From the NCBI GenBank assembly GCA_024653385.1, contig JANLFZ010000067.1, forward strand, positions 613 through 15,687: a stretch of 15,075 nt of DNA. Direction: 5' to 3'. The notes below the pieces were generated by a model. That model did no database searches. It was not told where the DNA came from and was given only the letters and a program-made list of their open reading frames with translations. The first letter of the stretch is position 1. The number at the start of each line of letters is the position of its first letter. Position numbers and translations under genes: made by a program. This DNA comes from Thermoguttaceae bacterium (lineage in GTDB: Bacteria; Planctomycetota; Planctomycetia; Pirellulales; Thermoguttaceae). This document shows positions 6,643 through 13,609 of this stretch, one piece after another.

Positions 6643-6666
6643 AACGCCCTGCCGTGGTCGGGCGTT
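6643..6666. terminator. Hairpin between convergent genes, possible bidirectional terminator
   Basis: AACGCCC (6643-6649) pairs perfectly with GGGCGTT (6660-6666) around a 10-base loop, just after the regulator stop and before the end of the opposing lipoprotein gene. No T-run follows on either side, so intrinsic termination is not certain. Confidence 0.4.
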
Positions 6667-6717
6667 CGACGGGTATCTCTGAGGTGGCCTCCGGGCGCGT
6701 GCGGAATATTCCGGCCG

Positions 6718-8220
6718 TCACTCGGCCTCGACAATCTCGATGGCCAGTTTTCCCGCGACCCGGGCGACCGGCAACAGGCTGGCGTAGGCCGACGCGGTTT
6801 CGAGGCTGGTGTGGGCAAGCGTCAGGTACGCGCCGCTGGTGCCCTGGCGGGCGCGCGTGGCGTCGAGCCCGATCCACTGGCCGGCCAGGTGGACCTCGGT
6901 CCACATGTGGTAGAGGAACTTCTGCTCGACGTACACCAGGCCGATGGCGGCGCGCGCGGGAATGCCCTTGGCCCGGGCCAGTGCTGCCAAGAGCACGGCG
7001 TGCTCGGTGCAATCGCCGCGCCCGCTGGCCAATGCCGCGGCGGCCGAGTCGAACGCCTGGGTGTAGCTCTTGTCGGCCATGGCTTCGTACACGAAGCGCT
7101 CGAGGGCCAATGCCGTTTGCCAGGGATCGGCCGCGCCACCGGCCGCCTTTTCGGCCGCGGCGACGATCTTCGGATCGTCGCTCTCGACCAGACTGCTCGG
7201 CGAGCGGTCGGCCTGTGTGGGTGAGACGTCGGGTGCGGCGGAGTTGCCGCGCACGCCCGGCCGGATCGCGTAGACCGTGACCTCGGCCGTGTGCGGATCG
7301 ATCGGCTTGACGTGCTGCGACGCACTCGCGACGAAGATCTCGGCGGGGTTGGCGCCTTCGAGGTGCACGCGATAACGCACGCGACGGGTCTCGTGCGGGC
7401 GCGGCAGGGCGCGCGCGACAGGGATGGCGATGCCGCGGATCAGGTCGAGATCGCCCGGACCGGTCGCGGCCAGGGCCTCGGCCCGCGTGGTCCGGTACGA
7501 CCGGGTATCGAGCAGGTCGGTCCACGTCTTGAGCACCTCGCCCGAGGCGTCGGTCCACAGGGCGCCGGCGAGGACCTGGCCGGCCAGCGTCATGGTCGTG
7601 TCGATGCGCAGCAGCTTGCGCGTCTCGTGGAGCAGCGGCACGGGTTCGTACTGGCGGGCCACCATCTCGATCGAGGCGGCCTGGCAGGTCGAGGGATCGA
7701 GGAACCAGACCGTGCGTCGCTGGCCGGGCTGCATGGGCGATTGCCACAGGGCCTGTTGGGGGCCCAGAAAGCCCCGGTGGTCACGCGGCCAGGGACGAAC
7801 CGCCTGTTCGGTGCGACCCGCGCTGGTGGTCGTCACATGAAGCTGCTCGCCGACGACTTGCCCGCGAAATCGCATCGCGGGCGTCGTGCTTTCGAACTCG
7901 ATCAGGCGGCCCTCGGGCGTTTCAAGGCACCAGAAGCCGAGTTCGATGGTCGCCGCGGCGCCGTCGCGCTGGGTGGTCAGGCGCGTGAAGCCCTCGATGC
8001 GCATCAAAGAGCGCCCGTCGTGCTGGACGGGGCGGATGGTGGTCTGGCCGTAGCCGACGCGGGCGTTGCCCACCAAGAGGGCTTCCCAGAACTCGCGGGC
8101 GCCGGCGGCGGTCTGCGGCGGAACGCGCGGGGAGGCACCGGCATCGGTTGGGGCACGGTCGTCCTGAGCGCAACCGAGCAAGAGGCACAATGCCACAAGG
8201 AGAAGCCGTCGACCGGACAT
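6718..8220 (-). CDS. Lipoprotein with transglutaminase-like cysteine protease core
   Basis: The 500-residue protein begins at ATG 8220 with a lipoprotein signal (RRLLLVALCLLLGC, lipobox LLGC, acylated Cys17). This start is preferred over upstream codons because it places the signal at the N-terminus. Residues about 40-340 form a large, mostly beta region without a family I can name. The C-terminal third is a transglutaminase-like core. It has Cys404 in 'GRGDCTEHAVLLAALARAKG' followed by 'IPARAAIGLVY', His438 in 'FLYHMWTEV' and Asp453 in 'WIGLDAT', a complete Cys-His-Asp triad in normal order and spacing. Such domains in bacteria usually act as peptidases or amide-processing enzymes rather than true cross-linkers. 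The predicted place is the periplasmic side of a membrane. It is convergent with the Rrf2 gene and transcribed alone. Substrate unknown. Confidence 0.88.
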   Translation of the reverse strand: MSGRRLLLVALCLLLGCAQDDRAPTDAGASPRVPPQTAAGAREFWEALLVGNARVGYGQTTIRPVQHDGRSLMRIEGFTRLTTQRDGAAATIELGFWCLETPEGRLIEFESTTPAMRFRGQVVGEQLHVTTTSAGRTEQAVRPWPRDHRGFLGPQQALWQSPMQPGQRRTVWFLDPSTCQAASIEMVARQYEPVPLLHETRKLLRIDTTMTLAGQVLAGALWTDASGEVLKTWTDLLDTRSYRTTRAEALAATGPGDLDLIRGIAIPVARALPRPHETRRVRYRVHLEGANPAEIFVASASQHVKPIDPHTAEVTVYAIRPGVRGNSAAPDVSPTQADRSPSSLVESDDPKIVAAAEKAAGGAADPWQTALALERFVYEAMADKSYTQAFDSAAAALASGRGDCTEHAVLLAALARAKGIPARAAIGLVYVEQKFLYHMWTEVHLAGQWIGLDATRARQGTSGAYLTLAHTSLETASAYASLLPVARVAGKLAIEIVEAE

Positions 8221-8301
8221 GGGCCACGCTGGGTGCCTGGGGTGGTCGCCGCGAAGTTGGCGCGCAACACGCGCCGCGCGGCGCGATGGCCGATTGTGCC
8301 A

Positions 8302-8307
8302 AGTATA
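8302..8307 (-). promoter_or_regulatory. Candidate -10 element of the transglutaminase-like gene
   Basis: TATACT on the minus strand (8307-8302) stands out in GC-rich sequence about 85 bases upstream of ATG 8220. There is no convincing -35 hexamer at 16-18 bases. Confidence 0.4.
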
Positions 8308-8420
8308 GCGGTTGTGCCGCATGGCTGGCCAGAGCGAGGCGTGCGGCCGAGCCTGGCGGCGTGGGCCGGGCGGATTTTCGACGGGGTCCAAGGCTTCCGC
8401 CCGCGCGCGGTGAATTCGGG

Positions 8421-8432
8421 TGCTAGACTAGC
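8421..8432 (+). promoter_or_regulatory. Extended -10 with overlapping dyad upstream of the gene at 8659
   Basis: TGCTAGACT (8421-8429) fits an extended -10 (TG, one base, TAGACT). GCTAG-A-CTAGC (8422-8432) is a perfect short palindrome over it. It has the same form as TGGTACACT before the dehydratase. A start near 8436 would give a leader of about 220 bases. Confidence 0.4.
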
Positions 8433-8437
8433 GTAGG

Positions 8438-8509
8438 CCGCCACGGCCCGATGCCGTGATACGGGAGGCCGCGGCCGGCGGTACGGTGATCCTGCGCGAA
8501 CGAACGCGC
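8438..8509 (+). other. Structured 5' leader: nested hairpins
   Basis: CCGCC (8438-8442) can pair with GGCGG (8477-8481). Inside, ACGGC-CCGAT-GCCGT (8443-8457) forms a hairpin and GGCCGCGGCC (8467-8476) is self-complementary. A further hairpin GCGCG-AACGAA-CGCGC follows at 8494-8509. This arrangement gives a closed multi-branch fold in the untranslated leader of the 8659 gene. It is compatible with a cis-regulatory RNA but also favoured by high GC. Confidence 0.35.
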
Positions 8510-8658
8510 GGAAAGAAACGGCTGTGCCGGGCGTGTGGGGGCGGCCGGGGTTCGTGCGGAGGGGCACAAGAAAAGTCCGAACAACATCGTCAAAGGCGTG
8601 ACCTAGGGTTGTCGTAGAGGGCTCCCGCTGCGGCTCGCCTTGAGAGAAGAGTGTGTCG

Positions 8659-9348
8659 ATGGGCTTCCTCAAACGATTCTTCCGCAATGTCATCCGAGAT
8701 GGCTCGGTCCCCGTCGGCACGAGCAGCTTCGAACGTCTTAGCGAGGAGGAATTGGAGGCCCATTTGGGCGTTTCGCGGTATGGCGATTTCGTGCTGACCG
8801 ACGCGATTCGCCCCTCGTACGATCTCCAGGTGGTTCCCTCCGAGGGGTATCGGCACGACTCCTACCGCGACGACGAGAGCCGCACCAGCGTGCCGGTCTT
8901 GATGGCGGCGCTGTCGAGCCCAAAGCTGTTCGAGACGTTTCTTGATCTGCTCGATCCGCTTGGCCCGGTGGTCGACGTGGTGCTCGAGACCAGCCACAGC
9001 CGCGACCGTCGCGGCCACACCGACTTGTATCGCGAACACATCGATACGCCGGTGCTCAAGAGCATCCTTTGGGAATACGAAGACTTGCTCTTAAACGACG
9101 GTTGCACCGGCATCGCGGTCCTGAACCCCGATGTGCCGCAAGAGGTGCAGTTCGACGAACACAAGTTGCTCATCATCTACGGGCAAGATCTGAGTAGCTT
9201 CGAGGGCGTGCTCGACGACCTGCACATCCGGCACGATGAGGGCATTCGGTTCATTACCGAGGCCGAACACGTCCATTCGTCGAGCGACCAGTACGCGCGC
9301 CAATTCGAGGAACTTCAGACGCGGCTGGGCATGGACTGCTTCTGCTAG
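8659..9348 (+). CDS. Protein of unknown function
   Basis: I do not recognise this 229-residue protein. It starts at ATG 8659; the in-frame GTG at 8653 is less likely because the weak purine-rich AGAAGAG motif is better spaced to the ATG. There is no signal peptide or membrane segment, so it should be cytoplasmic. It is acidic and begins with a basic amphipathic stretch ('GFLKRFFRNVIRDG'). The core has regular hydrophobic strands ('VVDVVLETSH', 'GIAVLNPD', 'HKLLIIYGQDL') and helices ('SPKLFETFLDLLDPLG', 'YARQFEELQTRLG'), which suggests a compact alpha/beta domain. It ends in Cys-Phe-Cys. Codon use matches neighbouring genes, so it is a real gene and probably a lineage-conserved family. It has a long structured leader and is followed by hairpins at 9353-9443. 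Confidence 0.75.
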   Translation: MGFLKRFFRNVIRDGSVPVGTSSFERLSEEELEAHLGVSRYGDFVLTDAIRPSYDLQVVPSEGYRHDSYRDDESRTSVPVLMAALSSPKLFETFLDLLDPLGPVVDVVLETSHSRDRRGHTDLYREHIDTPVLKSILWEYEDLLLNDGCTGIAVLNPDVPQEVQFDEHKLLIIYGQDLSSFEGVLDDLHIRHDEGIRFITEAEHVHSSSDQYARQFEELQTRLGMDCFC

Positions 9349-9352
9349 CATC

Positions 9353-9443
9353 CGGGGGTGCGCCCCGACAAACCTGTGGGCTAGCCCGCCCTGTAAGGGC
9401 ATGGTGTGCTTCGCTCCACGGCCATCGCATCGCTCTGGCCGTG
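9353..9443 (+). terminator. Cluster of three hairpins after the gene at 8659
   Basis: Just after the stop, CGGGG-GTGCG-CCCCG (9353-9367) is followed by GCCCT-GTA-AGGGC (9388-9400). Then comes a perfect 8-base stem, CACGGCCA (9417-9424) with TGGCCGTG (9436-9443). None has a proper T-run, so termination is plausible but unproven. The third, with flanking GGTG and CCACC, could instead be a repeat element. Confidence 0.4.
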
Positions 9444-9574
9444 CCACCCCTCGATTTTCGCCCAACTGCGCCGCTGGGGTGGTCGATTCGCCGCGACGTT
9501 CTCGCCGAATCGGAAAATTTAGTGCAGTTTGCCTCGTCGTCGGCCGATTGTGATGAGGCGATCAAGGGCCGACT

Positions 9575-10246
9575 ATGTGGTGCAGTACGTGTCAGCAGGA
9601 CGTGCCTGGGGTTGGTGGCAGCGACGCGCCGGCGCTGTTTTGCCCGCGGTGCGGAGATACCCTCCATACGCCGTCAGACATTACACCCAATCCTGGGGGT
9701 GATGCCGCTATCACCACCCCAACGAATCGGCTGGAGGTTCCGACTCGCGTGGCCCTTCTTTACCATGGCCACATGCCGGCCTACGACAACTGGGAATTGG
9801 ACTTCCAGTTGCGCCAGGCAGAGAGCCTGCTCGGGGCCGAGAGGGTCGAGCAGGCGACCTCGACCGAGAAGAACGCCCGAGTCGATGCCCCTCATGGGGA
9901 TGTCAAGGCACCACACCGGCGAAAGCGGCGTTCGGGCCGGGTGGTCCAGGCCGTGGAGGAGTTCCAGTCGCAAGGCGTGCTGCCCGTGTTGACTTGGATG
10001 GCCCTGCTTCTGGGTACCATGACCGTTGTCTGTGGTGGCAGTCTGGTGTTCTGGTCATGGGTGGCCGACCGACCCGAGCTATGGCGCGTTGGTCAACCGA
10101 TTGCCCTGGGTGGGGTCTGCGCGCTGGTGGCGGCGCTTGCGCTTTACGTCGATCGAGCGTGGCAAGACGAGCGCCCTGCCGAGTCGGGCTCGCGTGCGGG
10201 CCGGGCGTCGGGCCGGCGAGCGGCCGCGGGCAACGCGGCGTCGTAG
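9575..10246 (+). CDS. Zinc-ribbon membrane protein of unknown function
   Basis: The 223-residue protein starts with a zinc-ribbon pattern: Cys3-x2-Cys6 ('WCSTCQ') and Cys23-x2-Cys26 ('FCPRCGD'). A long polar linker (about 30-130) follows, with a basic patch 'HRRKRRSGR' at 114-122. Two transmembrane segments are near residues 136-161 and 172-192, and a short basic, Ala/Arg/Gly-rich tail follows them. The N-terminal ribbon would face the cytoplasm if the positive charges before the first membrane segment hold to the inside rule. The segment 'YDNWELDFQLRQAESLL' (70-86) looks like a conserved helix. No enzymatic motif is visible. Similar zinc-ribbon plus membrane-anchor architectures occur in planctomycetes but I cannot name a function. 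It starts 226 bases after the preceding gene and is convergent with a TPR gene. Confidence 0.75.
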   Translation: MWCSTCQQDVPGVGGSDAPALFCPRCGDTLHTPSDITPNPGGDAAITTPTNRLEVPTRVALLYHGHMPAYDNWELDFQLRQAESLLGAERVEQATSTEKNARVDAPHGDVKAPHRRKRRSGRVVQAVEEFQSQGVLPVLTWMALLLGTMTVVCGGSLVFWSWVADRPELWRVGQPIALGGVCALVAALALYVDRAWQDERPAESGSRAGRASGRRAAAGNAAS

Positions 10247-10261
10247 GGCTTGGCTCGCGGT

Positions 10262-10291
10262 GGCTGGCTGCCGGGGCGGCGGAGTCCAGCC
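10262..10291. terminator. Hairpin between convergent genes
   Basis: GGCTGG (10262-10267) pairs with CCAGCC (10286-10291), and a GC-rich interior can pair further (CTGCC with GGCGG). It fills the 48-base gap between the zinc-ribbon gene and the opposing TPR gene, so it may serve both. No T-run is present. Confidence 0.3.
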
Positions 10292-10294
10292 CGT

Positions 10295-11197
10295 CTATCG
10301 CAAAAACGGCTGCACGTGGTCCGACTGGCCGGGGATCAGTTGGGCGACCCGCTGGAAAAAGACCGCCGCCCGATCTCTTTGGCCGCCGAAATGCAGCCAC
10401 ACGCCCACCAGGAAGAGCAGGTCGGGGTTGTCGGGGTCTTTTTCGGCGGCCTGGGCCAGACCGTCCAGGTGGGCCAGTTCGGCAGCGTGGTTGTCGCCGT
10501 AGATTTGGCGGTTCGTGAAGCCCGAGCGGGGCCAGCCGGGGTCCAAGCGCAATCCTTGGCGCAGGGCGTTGGCGGCCTGCGCGTACCGGCCCACGGCGAC
10601 ATGGGCATACGCCTGCCGGAACCAGGCGTCGGCCAGACCCGGCGCCGATTGGCTGGCCCTCTTGTAGCGGTCCAAGGCATCGGCGTATTTCTGCTTGGCG
10701 AACTGGGCGTCGCCAAAGCCGATGAACCGGCGCGCCAGGGCGACGGCCTCGGGGCTGGTGCCGCGCAAGGCACCGCGCCTGTCTTGTTCATCGTCGCGCG
10801 AGGGCTCCCGGTCGCGAGGCGGGTTGCCCGGCTGGGCGCCGAACGGCTGCCCGGCATCGACGCCCATGAACCGCCTCATCACCTGGGGCCCGAACATGGT
10901 CTCGCCGGGGATATACAGTGGCGGCAAGATGATCGGGCCTTCGGCGTAGGGGACGTAGTAGGGAACCACGCCGTAGGGCTCGTACCAAGGGGAGTACGGC
11001 ACGAAGGGTGACCAGCCCGGCACGTATCGGGGGTGGGCGTGGGCAGGAGGCGGAGAAGGTTTGTGCCCCTTCGGCGGCGAAGCCGACGGTCCCGGCGGTG
11101 GTTTGGGGGCCTCCGCGGCAAGACCGCTGGTCGCCGCGAGGCACCAGATCACCGCGACCGCTCGAAGAAACCCGGCAGCCGTGAGGGCACGTCGCAC
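10295..11197 (-). CDS. Secreted proline/tyrosine-rich TPR protein
   Basis: The 300-residue protein is taken from GTG 11197-11195 because GAGGAGG (11210-11204) lies 6 bases upstream. An in-frame ATG at 11221 would add 8 residues and make the signal less typical. The signal peptide 'FLRAVAVIWCLAATSGLAAE' is probably cleaved after GLA. A proline-rich linker ('PKPPPGPSASPPKGHKPSPP') and a Tyr/Pro-rich segment ('YSPWYEPYGVVPYYVPYAEG') follow, then 'MFGPQVMRRFMGV'. TPR-like helices fill the second half: 'FGDAQFAKQKYADALDRYKR', 'ADAWFRQAYAHVAVGRYAQA' and 'PDLLFLVGVWLHFGGQRDRA'. This looks like an extended extracytoplasmic scaffold; no catalytic motif is seen. It is divergent from the ceramidase-like gene, with a 224-base gap that holds its promoter. 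Confidence 0.82.
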   Translation of the reverse strand: MRRALTAAGFLRAVAVIWCLAATSGLAAEAPKPPPGPSASPPKGHKPSPPPAHAHPRYVPGWSPFVPYSPWYEPYGVVPYYVPYAEGPIILPPLYIPGETMFGPQVMRRFMGVDAGQPFGAQPGNPPRDREPSRDDEQDRRGALRGTSPEAVALARRFIGFGDAQFAKQKYADALDRYKRASQSAPGLADAWFRQAYAHVAVGRYAQAANALRQGLRLDPGWPRSGFTNRQIYGDNHAAELAHLDGLAQAAEKDPDNPDLLFLVGVWLHFGGQRDRAAVFFQRVAQLIPGQSDHVQPFLR

Positions 11198-11242
11198 AAG
11201 ACACCTCCTCACCGTTCGCATGGCGGGTCGCCCCCTAGGCGC

Positions 11243-11271
11243 AGTATGGCCGATTCTTGCCGATGTGGCAA
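11243..11271 (-). promoter_or_regulatory. Promoter of the TPR gene at 10295-11197, with dyad over the -35
   Basis: On the minus strand TTGCCA (11271-11266) and CATACT (11248-11243) are separated by 17 bases, a good sigma70-type promoter. TTGCC-N5-GGCAA (11257-11271) is a perfect inverted repeat overlapping the -35, a possible operator. The start near 11236 leaves a leader of about 40 bases to GTG 11197. Confidence 0.5.
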
Positions 11272-11421
11272 GCATTGTCCTGGAGGTGCCGGCGGAGACC
11301 AAGAGCCCGAAACACGCCACCTGTTGACGGCACGTGCACCGCACCAGTAGCCTGAACGGAGCCCGAGGCCGGTCCGCGAGTGCGACCGGCTTGGAGGCAG
11401 CCATCTTGGGAGGCCCCTGCC

Positions 11422-12777
11422 ATGAAGACGAGGCGATTGGGTTGGGTGTTCGGCATCTTGGCTCTTGGGGCGGTTTGGGTGGAAGCCGCCACATGGCGCG
11501 TGGGCGTGGCGCGGGTCGAGATCACGCCCCAGGCGTCGATCTGGATGGCCGGCTACGCGGCGCGGAATCATCCGTCGGAAGGCGTGCTTCATCCCCTATG
11601 GGCCAAGGCCCTGGCGATCGAGGACCAGGGCGGCTCGCGGGTCGTGCTGGTGACAACCGACCTGATCGGGCTGAACCGCACGGTCTCGGACGCGGTCGCT
11701 GCCCGCGCCAAAGAGCGGACCGGCCTGTCCCGCGCGCAGATCGTGCTGAACTCGTCGCACACGCACTCGGGGCCGGTCGTGGCCGACGTGGCCCGAATCG
11801 CCCACCACATGGAGCCTCAGCACGAGGAGGTGGCGGCCGCGTACACCAAAGTGCTCGAGGACAAGCTCGTCGGGCTGATCGAGGCGGCCGTCAAGGACCT
11901 TCAGCCGGCGGACCTGGCGTATGCCGAGGGGAAGGCCACCTTCGCCATGAACCGGCGCGCGGTGCGTGGCAAGGCGTACACGATCAGCCCGAACCCCGCG
12001 GGCCCCGTCGACCACTCGGTGCCGGTCCTTGCCGTTCGGGATGCGAAGGGGCAGCTTCGGGCCGTGCTCTTCGGCTATGCGTGCCATAACACGACGCTGG
12101 CCATTTACCAGCTTAACGGCGACTACGCGGGCTTCGCCCAGATCGCGCTGGAGAAGGCCCACCCGGGCGTCACGGGGCTGTTCATGATCGGCTGCGGCGC
12201 CGACGCGAACCCGCAACCACGCGGCGAGGTCGCCCATGCCGAGCAGCACGGCAAGGCCCTGGCCGACGCGGTCGAAGCGGCCCTGGCGGGCAAGCAGACG
12301 CCGATCCAGGGCAAGCTCTCGGTGAAGTTCGACCGGGTCGATCTGCCGCTGGTCGCCCCCCCGACCGCCGCCGAATTGCGCGAACGGCTGAAGAGTTCCA
12401 ACATCTATCAGCAGCGCTTGGCCAAGAAGCTCTTGGAGCGCTTGGACCGCGGCGAGTCGATCCCGGCCTCGTACCCTTATCCGGTGCAGGTGGTCCGCTT
12501 CGGCGACGACCTGGCCCTGGTGGCCCTGGCGGGCGAGGTGGTGGTCGATTACGCACTACGCCTGCGCAAGGAGTTCCCGGGGCAAAGGCTGTGGATCGCC
12601 GGCTACTCGAACGAGGTCTTCGCGTACATCCCCTCGGAGCGGGTGCTGGCCGAGGGCGGTTATGAGGCGGGCGACTCGGCCGTGTATTTCGGGCTGCACG
12701 GCCCGTTCCGGCCCGGGGTGGAGGACCGCATCGTTAGCCTGGTCAAGCGGCTCATGGGGCCGGCGGGTACTCGATGA
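11422..12777 (+). CDS. Secreted neutral/alkaline non-lysosomal ceramidase-family protein
   Basis: The 451-residue protein starts at ATG 11422, with GGAGG 8 bases upstream. A signal peptide ('RRLGWVFGILALGAVWVEA') comes first, then the neutral ceramidase N-terminal fold: 'VGVARVEITP' (27-36), 'SSHTHSGP' (111-118; His113 and His115), 'ACHNTTL' (220-226; His222), 'LAGEVVVDY' (Glu372) and 'GYSNEVFAYIPS' (Tyr395, Tyr402). These match in order the zinc ligands of Pseudomonas neutral ceramidase (two His, Glu, Tyr). The nucleophile region, GDTSPN in true ceramidases, reads GADANP (residues 259-264), so the serine is Ala. The substrate is therefore probably not ceramide, and a related amide or ester seems more likely. 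It lacks the separate C-terminal Ig-like domain of longer homologs. Its last 26 bases overlap the opposing DUF1080 gene. Confidence 0.87.
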   Translation: MKTRRLGWVFGILALGAVWVEAATWRVGVARVEITPQASIWMAGYAARNHPSEGVLHPLWAKALAIEDQGGSRVVLVTTDLIGLNRTVSDAVAARAKERTGLSRAQIVLNSSHTHSGPVVADVARIAHHMEPQHEEVAAAYTKVLEDKLVGLIEAAVKDLQPADLAYAEGKATFAMNRRAVRGKAYTISPNPAGPVDHSVPVLAVRDAKGQLRAVLFGYACHNTTLAIYQLNGDYAGFAQIALEKAHPGVTGLFMIGCGADANPQPRGEVAHAEQHGKALADAVEAALAGKQTPIQGKLSVKFDRVDLPLVAPPTAAELRERLKSSNIYQQRLAKKLLERLDRGESIPASYPYPVQVVRFGDDLALVALAGEVVVDYALRLRKEFPGQRLWIAGYSNEVFAYIPSERVLAEGGYEAGDSAVYFGLHGPFRPGVEDRIVSLVKRLMGPAGTR

Positions 12778-13384
12778 TCTCGATGTCCCGAAACAGCACG
12801 TGCATGACGCAGCCCGAGTGCATCTGAAGGGCAAAGTGTCCTTCGCGCCGGCCCTTGTCGCCCTTGATCTCGGCACTCTTGATGCCGTTGACGGTGACGG
12901 TCACGTCGCCGCCGCGAGCCTCGATGACCATCTCGTTCCATTGGTCGTCGCGGGTGTACGACTTCTCGGCCGCGTCGGTCGGCTTGACGACCCAGCCGCG
13001 GCCGTAGCTCTCGTAGATCCCGCCGACCCCGCTCTTGGTGCGGCCGACCTGCACTTGGAGGCCGTGGGCCTGGTCGGGCTGTTTGAAGATCGTGCGGATG
13101 TAGAATCCGCTGTCGCCCGAGAGGCACTTGAACTTGAACCGCACCTTGAAGTCCTTGAAGGTCTTGTCGCTGAACAACAGCCCGTAGAGTTTCTCGTTGT
13201 TCGCCCGGCCCACGAAGGCCCCATCCTCGACGGTCCACTTGCCGTCGCCCACCGGGTGCCAGCCCGCCAGCGTCTTGCCGTCCATGAGCGGCTTCCAACC
13301 CGACGGCGACTCGCCGGCCCAGACCTGGCCGGCAAACAGGACCACCACGATCAGCAACGAAGCAAGCGAAAGGCGACGGCGCAT
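12752..13384 (-). CDS. Secreted DUF1080 (3-keto-disaccharide hydrolase) domain protein
   Basis: The 210-residue protein starts at ATG 13384, with GAGGAG 8 bases upstream. It has a clear signal peptide ('RLSLASLLIVVVLFAGQVWA', cleavage near residue 23). The mature part is a single concanavalin-like jelly-roll domain of the DUF1080 family: 'GWKPLMDGKTLAGWHPVGDG' (29-48), 'WTVEDGAFVGR', 'FKDFKVRFKFK', 'GDSGFYIRT', 'WNEMVIEARGGDVTVTVNG' and 'GHFALQMHSGCVMHVLFRDI' near the C-terminus. DUF1080 proteins are strongly expanded in planctomycetes, and some hydrolyse 3-keto-glycosides during polysaccharide breakdown; the substrate here is unknown. The gene is alone, with its own promoter. Its 3' end overlaps the ceramidase-family gene tail-to-tail, so antisense effects are possible. 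Confidence 0.92.
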   Translation of the reverse strand: MRRRLSLASLLIVVVLFAGQVWAGESPSGWKPLMDGKTLAGWHPVGDGKWTVEDGAFVGRANNEKLYGLLFSDKTFKDFKVRFKFKCLSGDSGFYIRTIFKQPDQAHGLQVQVGRTKSGVGGIYESYGRGWVVKPTDAAEKSYTRDDQWNEMVIEARGGDVTVTVNGIKSAEIKGDKGRREGHFALQMHSGCVMHVLFRDIEIIEYPPAP

Positions 13385-13427
13385 GGGAAGTACTCCTCAG
13401 GCAGGGTCGTAAGGGGGTGAGGCCCTT

Positions 13428-13456
13428 AGCGTAAATGCCCAGGCGCCGCGGGTCAA
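13428..13456 (-). promoter_or_regulatory. Promoter of the DUF1080 gene
   Basis: On the minus strand TTGACC (13456-13451) and TACGCT (13433-13428) are spaced by 17 bases. The start near 13421 gives a leader of about 37 bases. The -35 matches consensus at 5 of 6 positions. Confidence 0.5.
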
Positions 13457-13515
13457 GATGGGCGGGATCGCCTGCACGTCGTCGCATCGGATGGCCGCAC
13501 CCGGGCGAAGACGCC

Positions 13516-13543
13516 TTGCCGGACTGCTTGGAATGGGGACAAT
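13516..13543 (+). promoter_or_regulatory. Candidate promoter of the hydrolase/pyrophosphorylase operon
   Basis: TTGCCG (13516-13521) and GACAAT (13538-13543) are separated by 16 bases, each hexamer matching consensus at 4 of 6 positions. The start would be about 60 bases before ATG 13610. Confidence 0.35.
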
Positions 13544-13609
13544 GACGTGGACGCGACCTGGGCCGGGTGCCCAGCCCGAGGTTGACCCGACGATTCGCCG
13601 CGATACCCC

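Larger units (their letters stand above)
8221..8658. other. 438-base divergent intergenic region
   Basis: This region contains the -10 candidate for the minus-strand lipoprotein gene (8302-8307), the extended -10 and dyad for the plus-strand gene (8421-8432) and about 220 bases of hairpin-rich leader (8438-8658). Open frames in it look like shadows with biased composition. I could not match the leader to RNase P, tmRNA, SRP RNA or a riboswitch consensus that I know. Confidence 0.55.

Noticed and set aside
6702..6713. 12-base perfect palindrome CGGAATATTCCG
   Set aside because: It lies between two convergent gene ends with no promoter nearby. A palindrome of this length can occur by chance and no repeat copy was seen in the window.
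7291..8436. 381-residue open frame on the plus strand
   Set aside because: It is antisense to the transglutaminase-like gene, which has a lipobox and a complete catalytic triad.
8438..8658. Leader considered as RNase P RNA, SRP RNA, tmRNA or GEMM riboswitch
   Set aside because: A short 'aaaagtccgaac' run recalls RNase P, but the other conserved segments are missing. No SRP or tmRNA signature and no known riboswitch core was found.
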